This document shows, in pieces, positions 22,946 through 35,693 of a stretch of 64,000 bases of DNA. The position numbers were made by a program, and so were the translations under genes. The DNA comes from Harmothoe impar (lineage: Eukaryota; Annelida; Polychaeta; Phyllodocida; Polynoidae): assembly GCA_947462335.1 (NCBI GenBank), contig OX381704.1:25753955-25817954 (forward strand), read 5' to 3'. Numbering within the stretch: the stretch's first letter is position 1; the number at the start of each line of letters is the position of its first letter. The notes under the pieces were generated by a model. That model worked only from the letters and a program-made list of their open reading frames with translations, was not told the origin of the DNA and ran no database searches.

Positions 22946-25875
22946 CCCCCCTTTGTACGTGTACATATTAATGGCATAAACTCCCCAGTTATGTTGTTTC
23001 GGCTATTTCTGGCCCTTTTCAGGCTTATACCCCTACAGAATAACCAGTTTTGCACCAATCTATTCAAATGTTGAGTATATGTGAACAAACATCCTAATAA
23101 TTCAGGAAATCTCTATTTTTGTGTATTGGCCCGATATTTTCCGTTTTCTGGCCCTCCAAAGGCCCAAAAAACCCTAAAAGCATCAAAAACTCTAAAATTG
23201 ACATGTTTTACATGTCTCCCATGTGTACTGAGGCAGTAACAGCTTATTCCTAATATCATTTTCTATTAGGTCTATGGTTTAGTCAATTGATTCACAAGGA
23301 TTTCACTAGATATGTTCCGTATTTTTATCTCCACAGTCATTTAAGTGTGTTTTGTCAGCAAAATATTGAAATGTCATTTCAGGTTGATGCCTCTATATAG
23401 TAAATAAAGAAGATCCACACAGTCTCTATCCTAGATTGTGAGGTAACTCTTGTGTCTTCTGCTGGAAAAAAGACATTTTGAAAAATATCCAATAATCTTG
23501 CCTCCAGGAGCATATGTCTATTGGGATACATATTTTCCGTCACTGAGTCACCCGGAATATTCGTCACCAGCCACCCTGATGAAAATTTAAACCTTCATAG
23601 AATTGGTAATACCCAATATATTTAAGTTATCTCTGGTTTTCCTGTGTCCTACCAACTCCCTCTAATGTTCTAATGCAAAAATCCACCATTTTTATTCTCA
23701 TTTATACAAGAAATTATTTCCGTCACGGAGTCACCCGGGTGACTCCGTGACGTAAAATAGGTTAATAGGGGTACTTTAGGCCTATACTGTGCAAATTTGG
23801 TCTAACCAGATATCATGATGCTTCATATTTCCTAAAGGACACATGATCAGGACACTGTAGAGTGAATTTAACCAATAATGGGACCATTTTGAGGAAACTA
23901 GGGTAAGGTTGAGAGCATGTAGTTGAAATGTTCATATTTCTGATAAATGTTCAAAATTCATCGGGCTGTATCTCAACAACTATTACTCAGAGGATATCCA
24001 TTCTTGGTATGCTTCAAGATATATGTTGGCCCAGCTTGTAAACAAAATTTCTAGTTGCTGTGATGTATTTAAAGCATAATGTTCATGATCATGGATTTTT
24101 CGTCATGGAGTCACCTGAAAAAAAGACAATAAACTTCACGAGGCGATAAAAACTGAACCACTAGGGTTAGCAATGTATCAAAAAGTGTTCCAAGGAGCCA
24201 AGATATATACCTTTCAATATACTAAACTTGTTTAAACATATTAAGAACTTTCTGATTTGTCCTTCCTCTATCCTAAAACAACATAAGTCAGGAGTTTGAG
24301 CCACTGTATACTTTATGGAAGCCCCCATGACAGAATCCTGGGTCCCTTTACTAGAACGTTGGTGCCAAAATATGCCGGGTCAGTCACGGTGTCACGGTGT
24401 GACGTGGGCTTTGCCAATTACCTGCACGTCACTCAGCCCTAAAAGTACAAAGACTGTCATAAATGTCATGTCAGAAACTAGTATATGGGTTTTGTCAGGT
24501 GATGGGTACAGTGTCACGATAAGTTTTTCACAAGACATTCTGTTGACATATGATATTGGCTGTCATCTAAGAGAGATGCAGGACTCTAGCGAAGAGAGTC
24601 CATACTCCAGCATTGCCAGACTTTTTTTGAACAAATTTAACTTTATTGACCACATTCCTTAAATTCAATCATTTGGGCTTTTTGGTGTATCAGACTGACA
24701 TATTGTACACCATATCGTGCTTACAGTTTAATAAAAAATACTTTGACAGAAGTAATATTTCGTCTTTGTACATACCTTTGTCTTTACCCAACACATTACA
24801 TTAACCCAAATGCACTTTGTTACATTGGCTGGTCAAAAAAAAGTCGATAACCCACTGTCAGCCCAGTCAGCATTGGTCCCTGGGGCTTAGATATATTTTG
24901 CTTGGGCCAGCTGGGTTTGCCCATATTTGGGTTATGGTCCTTTTTGTCCAGTGCTACCAGCAGTGGGAGCCAAAAGTGTCAGCCCATGAAAACCTTTTTT
25001 CATAAATACATTACTGGTGTCTGGTTTCCCTCCAGAAATCACCATTTATTATACATTTTCTAGTGTGTGCTAAACCTGGGCTAGGGCTGGGCACCTTGAA
25101 TATGGGCTGATCCATATGGGCCCCCACTGGTAGCCCTGGACAAAAAAGGACCAAACCCCAGGGTGGGCAAATCAGCTTGCCCAAGTAAAAACACATATAT
25201 ATGGGCCCCATCAAGCAATGTTGACATGGCGAGTTCATGTGACATCCTTTATGCATCACGAAAACTCCTCCCAAAATTGCCCGCCCCCACAGCTTGCATT
25301 AACAATTTCTGGCTACCCTTGAAGGGTTAATTAAGCACTAACCAAATCTTGAACAAGCGCCTGTCTTGTACAAGTGCAGGTGCTAATCATGCCTGATAAT
25401 TGATAAATGGCAGGGCACTTAAATATGATGCTACGGTATGAATCTAATCATCCATATACTGTAAATTAAAACCTAGATAGCCTCAAATTCATCTCAGCAA
25501 TATGTATCTCCTACAGAAGTGTAGACATATATATTGACTGGTACATTGTACTACTGTAAATTCCCAGGTATAACCCACATCTCACATAACACCAGCATCC
25601 AGCCCTTAGCAGAATCATATAACCCACAGCTAGGGTCTGTAAATTGTCATTTTAGTACTGCACTATACTTCCAAAAAAAAACGTATACTACCGCCACCTA
25701 GACTTTGAGAATATTGTAAACCTGCAATGGTGCTTTCGTTTGCGTAGAACCATGAAGTATAAATTCCGCTAAATACGAATTACGTTGCAGTATAACAAAT
25801 TTTGGACAAATTGCTACGCCCAAATCACTTTCCATACATTCTTATACATAGTAATAAAAATCCCTTTATTATGAA
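22946..25875. other. Stretch without genes; AT-rich with short repeats
   Basis: I see no convincing exon. A perfect 32-base palindrome centred on acccgggt lies at 23721-23752 (cgtcacggagtcaccc and its mirror); the same cgtcactgagtcaccc-type phrase recurs at 23537 and 24102. A decayed relative of the CCGTAAATTCCC MITE begins near 25555. Confidence 0.6.
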
Positions 25876-26099
25876 TGTGCCTCTACATGGGTACCCAACA
25901 TTTTGGTCTTGTCCCTGTGTCGATTTTTATCAAAAGACCAGTGTCTGTCGTGTCGATTTTTATCCCATACTTAGCTATACAGTCTACTAGACTTTTGCAT
26001 GTCAGTTGATTTTTAAAAAGGCCGTGTCGCCCGTGTCGATTTTTAAAAGGGCCGTGTCACCGTGTCGCCCTTGTCGAATTTTACCCATGTAGAGGCACA
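25876..26099. mobile_element. 224-bp MITE with TGTGCCTCTACATGGGTA ends
   Basis: The 18-base ends are perfect inverted repeats, and TGAA is present on both sides (25872-25875 and 26100-26103). The inside is made of repeats of gtgtcgattttta and ggccgtgtcgcc. Superfamily unknown. Confidence 0.7.
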
Positions 26100-26338
26100 T
26101 GAATCTCTTCAGATGTAAATTCGTTTTATAGCTAATTCTTTCCGGGTCAAGTAATGAATTCCCTCTTTGATTTCCACTCACCTAGCTAGGTCTTTACCCT
26201 TGTTACACCACAATTGGATGGTAGAACAAAAGAAATGGCCTGACGTACATGACTGTACGTTGACGGGGTCCACTGAGAACACTCTTCTACAATGGGTGTA
26301 AGCAGTGTAAGTCAGATATGATATGCGTGACTAGCTGC

Positions 26339-26424
26339 ATGAGTGTTATAAGCCTTGGACATTGGTAATTATCCGCGGCTGACACCTTGGACAATTACCC
26401 TGTCCTTGGCTTATCACTCATACA
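26339..26424. repeat. Hairpin-forming inverted repeat
   Basis: gcatgagtgttataagcctt...ggtaattatcc is mirrored by ggacaattaccctgtccttg...cttatcactcatac. The two arms of about 37 bases surround a short loop (gcggctgacacctt). Probably a tiny MITE. Confidence 0.6.
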
Positions 26425-26680
26425 GCAAATCATTTGTATCATATCTACCACGCCGTCGCGCTATTTCGAGACGGTACAGTATGGTACCAGGCTAAATCTC
26501 GCAGGATATTCCGTGGACAGAACTAACATGGACGCGCATATGGACCTACCCGAATTATCGCTTATAGAGAAAGTAGGCCGGGTCCAGAGACAGTGGGGCC
26601 GGGCACAGAGACAGTGGGGCCAGGTGCAGAGTGAGGGAATCTTTGCCGTTGATATGCTTTCACCTAGTTTGGGCTACATA

Positions 26681-26942
26681 CACTGAAAAACTAAACTTGT
26701 CTCCAGACTCGTTGAGGTGACTATGATAAAATAAAGGAGTCAAAAGTTGTCTAACCTAGGTTACCATCCCACAAATAGAATCTGGAGCTGGCAAATGTCG
26801 GGTTTTGCGTTGGCACATACCAAGTGGGTCTTCTATCTCCAGCTAGAAGACCTGCTTCCTTGTCACATAGATGATTTTTTTGACTCGTTTATTTTATGAC
26901 CGTCACTTTGAAGAGTCCGGAGACAAGTTTATTTTTTGAGTG
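26681..26942. mobile_element. 262-bp TA-flanked MITE with inverted ends of about 60 bp
   Basis: Left CACTGAAAAACTAAACTTGT and right (complement) CACTCAAAAAATAAACTTGT continue similar for about 60 bases through ataaaataaa(g/c)gagtcaaaa. TA lies on both sides. Tc1/mariner-type by target and terminal CACT. Confidence 0.75.
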
Positions 26943-27159
26943 TAGGCAGTAGGGTCGGGTATACGCCTGGTTCACCTTGGTTGGATTCCCCCTGTCTGTA
27001 GTCGCCCTTGCCTCTATTCTGCACTAGCGAGATGCAGTAGTTTTACATTGTGAGACCTTTAGCTGAAGCTGGTTCCTGACATGTCCAAAATCCCTGGTTT
27101 TAGGGGTCACAAACTTATGAACCAGCTGTATTTGAATGTTCTTTAAGTCAACTGTTCAG

Positions 27160-27232
27160 ATTGGGGCAGTGGTTAGAACATTGGACAATCAATCCAGGGG
27201 CCATAGTTTCAAATCCATCCTAAGGCTACATG
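27160..27232 (+). repeat. tRNA-like SINE head
   Basis: The segment ggggcagtggttagaacattgg (box A-like) and agtttcaaatccatcc (box B-like), spaced as in a tRNA, are followed by an A-rich stretch (aataataataatatttacaa). It lacks a full cloverleaf, so it is read as a SINE rather than a tRNA gene. Confidence 0.45.
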
Positions 27233-27816
27233 TCTTTTTTCCCTAGTTTGTTAAAAATAATAATAATATTTACAAACAAAAGATTAAAAGAAAAAGGGCA
27301 CTATGTACACATCTGTTGCATGGGCCACCTAGTATTAAGTCTTTCCAGAGTGGGACACCCTGATTTAGAGGTGGCCACATTCATATGAATTAGATATTGT
27401 TGTTTTATGTATTGATTGTTACCCATTTTTAACTCCAACATCTTATCTGCCATTGTGCACACTCCTTCTCCAAACAGGTGCTTACTTGGATGCATTGGTT
27501 GTGGGTGCACAGGCATATGATTGGAGAGTGCGTGCATGGTTGACTGCTCCCTAATTTTCCTAAAATGCATTTTGTAATTGTCTGTAACAACCGCCCACAT
27601 ACTCTTCAATCGTAGCTAGTCCTCCCTGCAGCCAATTGATGGGGTGCAGAGCCCCCCCCCCCCCCCCTCAGGTTGCGATTAAGATAACAGTTGTATGAGC
27701 GGGAAAACTTTTGTCCGCGCACCTGGGAGAGCTATATCCCTGGCGTACGTAGTAAGTACTCAGGGTAACCTGAAAGCCAAGTTCATCAAACGCATATAGA
27801 GCCAAGACTATTTTTT

Positions 27817-28018
27817 ATCAGAAGTCAACGTACTTCAGGGGTATTGTATTGTATATTCTTTTATGTATACTGAAAAAGTAATAGGTATGTCAATGACCTG
27901 TAATTCTCCTTTTTTTATCAGAAGTCTCCGTACTACAGGGATATTGTATCGTATATTTCTTTCTTTATACTGGAAAGGTAATAGGTAGGTCAATGACCTG
28001 TAATTCTCCTCTTTCCAG
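27817..28018. repeat. Tandem duplication of about 98 bp
   Basis: Two adjacent units each run tcagaagt..cgtact.cagggatattgta to gtcaatgacctgtaattctcct. They diverge by roughly one base in seven and code for nothing. Confidence 0.7.
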
Positions 28019-28299
28019 TCGAGGGATTGGGCTAAAGAATGCCCATAGTACTCATAGTGTATGAATAAAAATGATATAAAAAAATGAGGGAGGCATGGGC
28101 TTACAGCCATGACTTATTATAACAGTAAAGATGTTAGTATCAAGTTGCAATTTAGTAAAGGCAGGTGTTATAGCCTTATGGAAGATGGAATTTCCATGTT
28201 AGTTGGGACTGATGTTGATAGTCCAGGTTAAATGGTGGTCAGCCATTCAAGAGTAGTCATGGTGGGTTGCTATCCGACAAAAGGCAATTTGGAGACACG

Positions 28300-28465
28300 C
28301 AGGCAAGCAGAAAGGATACTCCGTGCGGGATTAGTTCCGATTTTTGCCACCAGGGCGCCACTATGGCCTTAAAGGAAAGAAAAATGGTAAAAATAGCTCT
28401 AGGGTACTTTTTTCTGTAGAGAAAAATGGGACTACACAAAACATTCCATTTCTGGTGAAAAGCCT
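28300..28465. repeat. Dispersed repeat, inverted relative to 16255-16445
   Basis: Shared landmarks in order: gcagaaaggata, gccaccaggg, gaaaaatgg, ggactacacaaaacattcca and ggtgaaaagc. Both copies carry a CCACCAGGG-type core resembling the CTCF motif. Confidence 0.6.
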
Positions 28466-29388
28466 CTATATTTGGAATGTAAAAAGGACGTTTTAAGGCC
28501 TAAATGGGTGTCCTTGTTGATATGTGTTGCCATGGAAACATGGTTTTCATTCCAAATAGAAAAATTAAAGATAGCCCTTGACAGAATGATTCATGGGGGT
28601 TACTATGGTCAAAACAGAATAAAATTACCATTCCTAAATCAAATTTTATGACTAAAAGAATGAAAATGTATGATATATTTCTCATTATCATCATTATGCT
28701 AATTAGATAGGGATATCTGGGAAAATATGAGACTTAGAGCTTATTGGGCTTTTTTATAGGGCAATGCCTACACATATTCAGAAAGGCATTCCTCAAAAAC
28801 TAGAATTGATATCTTCAAGTGTAATATATCACTGGAAAGCTTATGACATCAATTTTAAAGTTGATTTTTTCCTTGGAGTATCCTTTTCCCTTGCCTCTAC
28901 ACCTTTGTTAAGAATTGGATGTGGATAATCAGACAATTCGACTGGCAAACTATTCCAGTAGACCTACTAAAGAGCTTACATGTAAAAAAAAACATGCTCT
29001 GAAGTTGCTATGTCCATAGAAACCTTTGATGTGGCACACTGATTGAGCTATATTATCAAAACTGATGAATGAAAATTGAAATGACAGTTAACCAGAATTA
29101 GTCTAGAGATGAATAGCTCCTACCCCGAGCTGGCACACCCTCATTAGCACTCTTCCTACCTAATGCATGAATAAGCTTATGAAGTCTGAAGGCTGACATC
29201 ACCAACCCATGTATTTTAAGATGGCATTTCAGCTAGGGTAGATTCACCATAAGTCGACCCTTCCCGTCACAATTTGTCATGACCATTAGGAGAAGTTTGA
29301 TTTTGTGAGGTAGAATCATCATGGCATCATACTTAGTGTATCAAACTAGTCTTAGCAGAATCATGCTAGGTCGTTACTTTGCCTTTAA

Positions 29389-30436
29389 GGTGGCCGGCGG
29401 GTATTCCGCATTAGCGAGATACAGTGGATCCACCTTTTGGACCACTGGTAACAATCATAACCCTTTGCTCTGCAAGGACCAGCTCAGCCAAATCTTGTGG
29501 CCGAGATTAGGGTACAAACAGGGCTCAGGTATTGTGAATAGGTTGTACCTGGACACTCCTAATGTCACCTGTGTCCAGTATAGTGTAGTGGTTAGCACTG
29601 TGGACTCATAATACTGGGAGCCCAAGTTCAAATCCCTACTAGGCCAAATAACGCTATGTCCTCTAAATACATATTTCTAAATTTTCTTTAGTATTGGGAA
29701 TAATGTATTCTGTTTCCAAAATTGCTATACTTATGAATTTGATTATCAGGCACAACCTATTCACAATACCTGAGCCCTGTTTGTACCCTAATCTCGGCCA
29801 CGAGATTTGACAAAGCTGGTTGCTGTGAGTACTGGGAATAGACCTAGTACCAGTGGGAATGGCGCTATCCACTGATCATCTTGCTAAGGCCCTATAGGCT
29901 CAGAGTAACTACGATTTTATCATATCCCTACCATATGATCCTAAGGGTATATATAGTCACCAAAAGTCAAAAGAAAATAGGGGGATCTTGAGATTGTTTC
30001 TGAGGTAATTGACTTTAAGGTTTACTGACATTATAGTTGATTCATATAGTGTTCTTACACATTTATTCCCGAAATGACATGAAAAAGTAACTACATCTCG
30101 TTATGATTTCTCCATAATATCGCCTGAAATATTATCTATCCAGAAAATGTCCTTTGCACAAATAGTCCCAGTCATTTTTGTAAGGTTTCAGGTCTTTGAA
30201 AAACAAAACATAATAATATGGTTAGAAAATGGCCATGATGGATAAATACATGTTCCTCCATGCCCAGCAACAACAGAATCCATGGTATAGTGGTGAAAGC
30301 ATTTGTATTGTAATCTCAAGGTCTTGGGTTCGAATCTCAGCCTCCCAAGCATTTTATCAATTTCGTCATGGCATGGGCTGAATTGTTTATATGCCCCTAG
30401 TGTCATATGGTAGAACTACAATGGCCGCCGGCCACC
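29389..30436. mobile_element. 1.05-kb TTAA-flanked composite element containing mirrored SINE sequences
   Basis: Perfect 12-base ends GGTGGCCGGCGG and CCGCCGGCCACC are each bordered by TTAA (29385-29388 and 30437-30440), as for piggyBac-type elements. Inside, 29401-29640 matches the SINE unit of 7115-7335, and 29750-29890 is an inverted partial copy. A second tRNA-like segment is at 30282-30350 (tggtatagtggtgaaagca, and gggttcgaatctcagcc). No transposase is encoded, so it is nonautonomous. Confidence 0.7.
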
Positions 30437-32371
30437 TTAATCATATATTTTCCTGATCTTGGAACATTGCATAAAGTGGGTATATTATGTAGGATTCCTT
30501 GCAGAATCAGCAAGAGTATGGGGTGCCAGCTAATGCCTTGTAGGTTGAGGTCGTCTAATGGTTAAATTATGGCCGACTTATGGTAAAATTAGTGAGTTTA
30601 GATGAGTAGCAGCTTCAAAAATGTATGCATATGAATTCAATTTTTTAAATGCCTTTGATCCATATTCATTAGATGAGTTTTCATTAATATAAACTAAGTA
30701 TACAATGGAATGAATGGGGCAAATTGATACAACTGAGCAAGGAAGACAGGTATTGATGAAGAATTCCTGATCTATCTCATCTCAAAACAGGTCATACAGC
30801 CTCACTTCATGGCATGATATGTATATGAAAATAAATAGTTATGTAAAACGTAATATTGCAATAGGGGCCAATAATACTTCGCTTTTCATGCCAACTAATC
30901 TATAATGCTTTATATAGCATAGATTATTGACAAAGTGGTGCAGTAGGTGGTCTTGGTGGTAGCTCGGAAATAGGTGAGCTGAACCTAAATCTAGACAGAT
31001 TTCTCATACCCAGATAGGTGGATCAATACGGGAGTATTGCTACCATTGGCTCAATTTTAAAGCATTGTGGTGCCACTCACTAGTTTTGGACATTTTTGTC
31101 TTTCACCTAAAAGGGAAAATTAGAAAAAAAATTCTCTAGATTAAATAAAATTAGATAAAATTCAATCATCTGAGTTTCTGTTCGGCGGACTTAATGTCTT
31201 TTCAGTTATTGGGACAAACATGACCTATCCCACGATTATTTCCGTACCCTCAAGCAAGTTATTATGTTAATTCTCATCTCAAACTTCCACATGTTTATAC
31301 TTTATGGCATCATAATCCATTTTTATTGTGCAAACGCCATCTATGGACCCAAATCTAGAGAGTAGCGTAGATTGAATCATATTATTGTAACGTCAACTAC
31401 GTGTGCGCAGAAAAAAGTCCTCTGGGACTATAGATGTGCAATAATTTTGGTTAACTGTCATTTTATAAAATTCTACTTTAATCAATCCTTTACCCTCAGG
31501 TTTTGGGGTAGGATTTATAAAACAGCATAGCTATACATGTCTATACTACATAATATGTCCTAAACCTTAGACGGATGTGTCATCAATTTCTCGGTCATTC
31601 ACCTTTTCAAAAAAAAATAAAACTTTCTTTCCGGCCTACTTCCTTCAATCTCCTGCCTGAGTCTATATGTCCAACGATGAACTATTTGCACCCCTTTTCA
31701 GGTAGGAGCTTCCTGGGCTGATGCCGGGGTTCAGGCTGTCAGAAAGTGATGTTTTAGGTAACCCATTCATCAAAACAGAGCCACCCTTAATATCTGCAGT
31801 TATGCAATGAATGAGAGACATCTAGGTTTTTAGAGCTTATTTTGGGTTTCTGAACTCCGATCAAAGTTCTATGGAATAGAAACATAAATAACATGCAAAT
31901 AAGTATAGAAGCTTGATTTTCTGACCATGTTATCTGAAACATAATGCTTGTCTACCTTAGACATACCTGTGTCAGAATTACCTTTGAGGGACAAAGAAAG
32001 GGTGTCTTTGTGTACGAAAATACATATACATATACAACTCAAATCTAAAGTTCACTTAAGATGAACTAAGAAACGACAAAGTAACACATGAGGACTGCTG
32101 GATCATTCTGAATTAAAGGTAAGCTCATTAATATAATGCCCTAGATTCATTTGTAAAATGTATTTTGATATTATATAAGATATATTATATGCATTAGCAT
32201 AGGGCCCTAATGGCAATGATGAACAACAGATGCCTTTGTACAATGAATGCTAAAGGAATCTGATCACTTCCCATTAAAAATAAAAATGTTAATGAATCTT
32301 TTGGGATTTATTCAAATATACAGGGGTACACTGTAACATTGGTCTGGGAGCCAATAGCTCGTAGTTTTCTC
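30437..32371. other. Stretch without genes; dispersed repeat relics
   Basis: No exon is convincing. 31650-31800 is related to 13010-13160 (both start ctgcctgagtcta and contain caggagctt and cagagccaccct). 32010-32140 resembles 17440-17580, ending in the shared ggtaagctcattaatat. These suggest two old copies of a larger repeat. Confidence 0.5.
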
Positions 32372-34507
32372 TTAAAGAAAACATAATTTTGACCATTGGC
32401 CAACAGCATTAAATTGAGTATCTGCCATAACTATATTATCTGCACTCCTAACAATGTCACTTATACCCGTTGAAGTTGATTTTAAATTAAAGTCAGATTT
32501 CTCAACTTCGAGGATCCTGCTCGGGTTTTTCCGGAGGATACCGGAAGCAGTATGGTGGCCTTCGTCTAGACCGGGCGTAACAACAACATGGCTCGTCGAC
32601 AAACAATCCAGATTCATGTCAATTACCGTAATAGATGGGTCACCGAGTTTGAGTGGGTGAGTAGCAGGCTCCGCCTGGCTATTTATAGCCGAAGAAAGCC
32701 TGATAGCATCATCAGGCGTGCCGATTGCAGTCGTAGTAGGGGGCGAGCCGCCAGCCTGACCTACCAACACACTGCAGTCAGGGATTACGACCTAGCTCGG
32801 ACGGGTAGACGATGAGGGGTGACCCGATAAGCTGTAACATGAAGTAAGGGTATGGCCTGGTTTGAAGCAGTAAGAGCACACATGGGGAAATCTGCATGGG
32901 TTGTAGGAGCAGCCTGCCCCGTTGTATTTCATGCAGTACATAGATTCAGTTTCCACCTGTGAACCCCTCGAGCTGCTTTGCCTCACTTGTGACCCGCCCT
33001 GACCGCTATTCTGAGCGCCTTGGCCGACATAACCGCTGGTGTTACCGCCCCCCTGCCTGCGACCCTGCTTATAGCCTCCCTGCTGCTGATAGTTCTGGCT
33101 CCTCCTGACTGCCCTAGTGTTATCTGCCCCCAGATGCCTCACACATAACTCAGCATCACCCGCTGTAAAAGCTGACACCCCAGACTTGTTTGCTTTTTTA
33201 CGTACGCCCTCATCATACTTCACTAAGCCTCCAGTGGTATATGAACGTGTTGCAGCTTTTTCACTTAGGAATACAGAATGCTTGAGCATACCGCCAACAT
33301 CATGCCCCTTCTCGTACATTTTCAAAGTTAGCTTGGAAGAGGTATTCCACAGATTCTCACTAGACAATGGCTTATCACGATCTTCTCTGGGAAGCATATG
33401 CTTAATTGAGAACTTACGCCTCCTGTGTCCTTTTCCAGATCTGTGATGCTTCCCGTCGTCACTGGAGTCTGAGGACGATGATGAAGACGACAGATCCCGT
33501 TCATGATGACGTCTGGGTGACTTGTGAGACCTCCTGCCTCTGTATGTGCCTTCATCTGATGAAGAATGCTGGTATGACCTGTATCTGGGGTCCCTGCTGT
33601 GGTGGCGACTCAGACGCTCCCTGTCACCCCTCCTGTGTGTGGAACGCTTGTGCCTAGAAGTCGAAGGGTAGGGTTCCTGCTCCGTATCCTGATAGAACCC
33701 ATCCTCAGACTCATAACTCGTACCGGGTACCCGGTATTTAGGCTTCCTGGATGTCTTGGGCCGGCCACCCGCTGACCGGCCGGCTGACGGGGCGCCAGCT
33801 GTAGCCTTCGGCGGTGGTCCTGGCGGGGGTGGTCCCGGAGGTGGGCCTCCCCTGGTCCCGACCACGCTGCTGTCACCACTGCTGTCACTGGTCACCGACT
33901 CCTCTGGGACACCGGCGCTTGCACCACCCTGACTGCCGCCGCCCCCAAAACTGCCGCCGCCCTGACTGCCGCCTGCTGCACTGCCAAATGTGTTGCTTGG
34001 GTTAGGCACCACGACCACCGACTTGATGGTACTCTTGCCTTTCACTTTAGCTGCCTTCCCACCGGCTTTAGTTTTACCAGTGGGCAGCTGATGACTAGAA
34101 GTATTGCTCTTCTCGAGGACCCTGCACAGTAAGTCCTCAATCTTCCCCAGTCGGCTGTCTGTCACTGACAGACGTTCATCCACTTTCGTTACCACCGTGT
34201 CAGTCACAAATTTATGAAGAGCAAACTTTAAATCCTCGTCTGTGGGACACTCCCCCGCCGACTCTTCACTCTCAGGAATAATAGGCTGTGGCGGTACCTT
34301 GGTTGGAGTCTTGAACCCTTTCGGTGACTTTCCTCCCTTGCCCTTGGGAGTGCGGCCACCACGGCCACGAGGCACCTCAACGTTATCCAATTCATCCTCC
34401 ACTTCGCTGCCAGAATGAGGAAAAATTGGTGTCCGTGCACACTTCTTACCGGTAGGTGCCAAATGACTAGACCTACACGTCGTACAATATCTTTTATGCC
34501 TGCCCAT
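32372..34507 (-). pseudogene. Gag-like ORF1 of a retroelement (DIRS/YR-like), one in-frame stop
   Basis: A likely start ATG at 34507 opens with a Cys/His motif (CTTCRSSHLAPTGKKC). A Gly- and Lys-rich region follows, then a long Arg/Ser-rich tract with poly-Ser, then a conserved-looking block (LSSENLWNTSSKLTLKMYEK). The C-terminal zinc-finger-like cluster is CMKYNGAGC, CRFPHVC and CSYCFKPGHTLTSC. A TAG at 32794-32792 stops the frame; the same frame stays open for 140 more codons to 32372. This type of cysteine cluster occurs in the first ORF of DIRS-like tyrosine-recombinase elements; that assignment is from memory of the family and is tentative. No reverse transcriptase, recombinase or terminal repeat is seen, so the copy is partial. 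Confidence 0.65.
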
Positions 34508-35384
34508 GACTGTAAGCCGCCAGCATGCCCACAGCAAAAAAAAGAATTGTTGTGTGTCCGTTGAGATCCTCTGCCAATGTGGCCGGTGGGCTGCCAGCCA
34601 CCACTCAGGTGAGGGGGGAGTCGACCCTCCACCTGGTGAATACAGTAGGAACCATGATAAGTCATACGGCTCACTTATACTGCACACACTAGTGTGTGCT
34701 ACACTAAATAACTGGATATGAAAACAGCCATCTCGCCTGTGCACGTCTGCTATGGCACTCCACCAAAGACCGAGGAGGATAAGCCTATAGCGCCTCTCCC
34801 ATTGACTTAACACTGTGTGTGACAGGGTTCTCGGCCGGATTCGGCGAGGGAGGGAGACGTGTTCATCCTATCAAAATCTTCACTTCTACTCCATACCCAG
34901 TTTCCATATTATGTTATTCCACCAAGAAAGACCTAGGCCTATACCTTAATCGTATATATATATTAGTAGTTTAAATATCTGTAATTCATGTAGTTTAGCC
35001 ATACCGATAGTGGAAAGTGGAGTGAGTATCCGCTCATCCTCCCCTTCGCGTAGCCACCCGTAGCCATCACGCGAGGGGAGTTCAGGGCCAAAATATCCAA
35101 TTAGGTATCCCAGTAGGCCGCTGCTGGCCGTGTCCTCGCGTAAGAACTGACCAAAACACATACTTTTAACAATCCTCTCCCTTCCATACTACTAGGGGTA
35201 TCACCTATCTAAAGTATGCTGATGAATGCTCTAATGTATCCGCATCGCCCTGATGCCTCAAAATAGATGTATCATGATGATAAGTACCACCGCCAATGCT
35301 CTGAAGTTAGGTAACATCTGGAAAACGGGACCATCTGGCAGTGAATAGCTAAGCAGCCCTGGGGGACACACTGTCTATATACTG

Positions 35385-35649
35385 ATTTCGCTCTCACGCC
35401 ATTAGAGATACAGTTCCAGGGGTCTTACCATTGTATACAGGGCATTCTGAGCTTTAATTTGAGGTATTACAAGTGTGGATCGGCCCCTCAGAAGTATTTT
35501 TTAATAAAAAAATAAGAATTTCCAGGCAATTTTTGGCAATTTTTCGAAACATTATATAGACATATTTGGGGTCATTTGAAAGGTATTTTTCTGCTGTCTT
35601 AGATGTACTAACTACCTAGTTGATACAACTAATGGCGTAAGAGCGAAAG
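35385..35649. mobile_element. MITE with TTTCGCTCTCACGCCATTAG ends, tandem copy 1
   Basis: The ends are inverted repeats (tttcgctctcacgccattag against ctttcgctcttacgccatta). The interior contains gaggtattacaagtg and tcatttgaaaggtat, shared with the next copy. Confidence 0.65.
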
Positions 35650-35693
35650 TACAATAAATCTCCCAACCCCCTTCCACCCTGTAGTGGATACTG

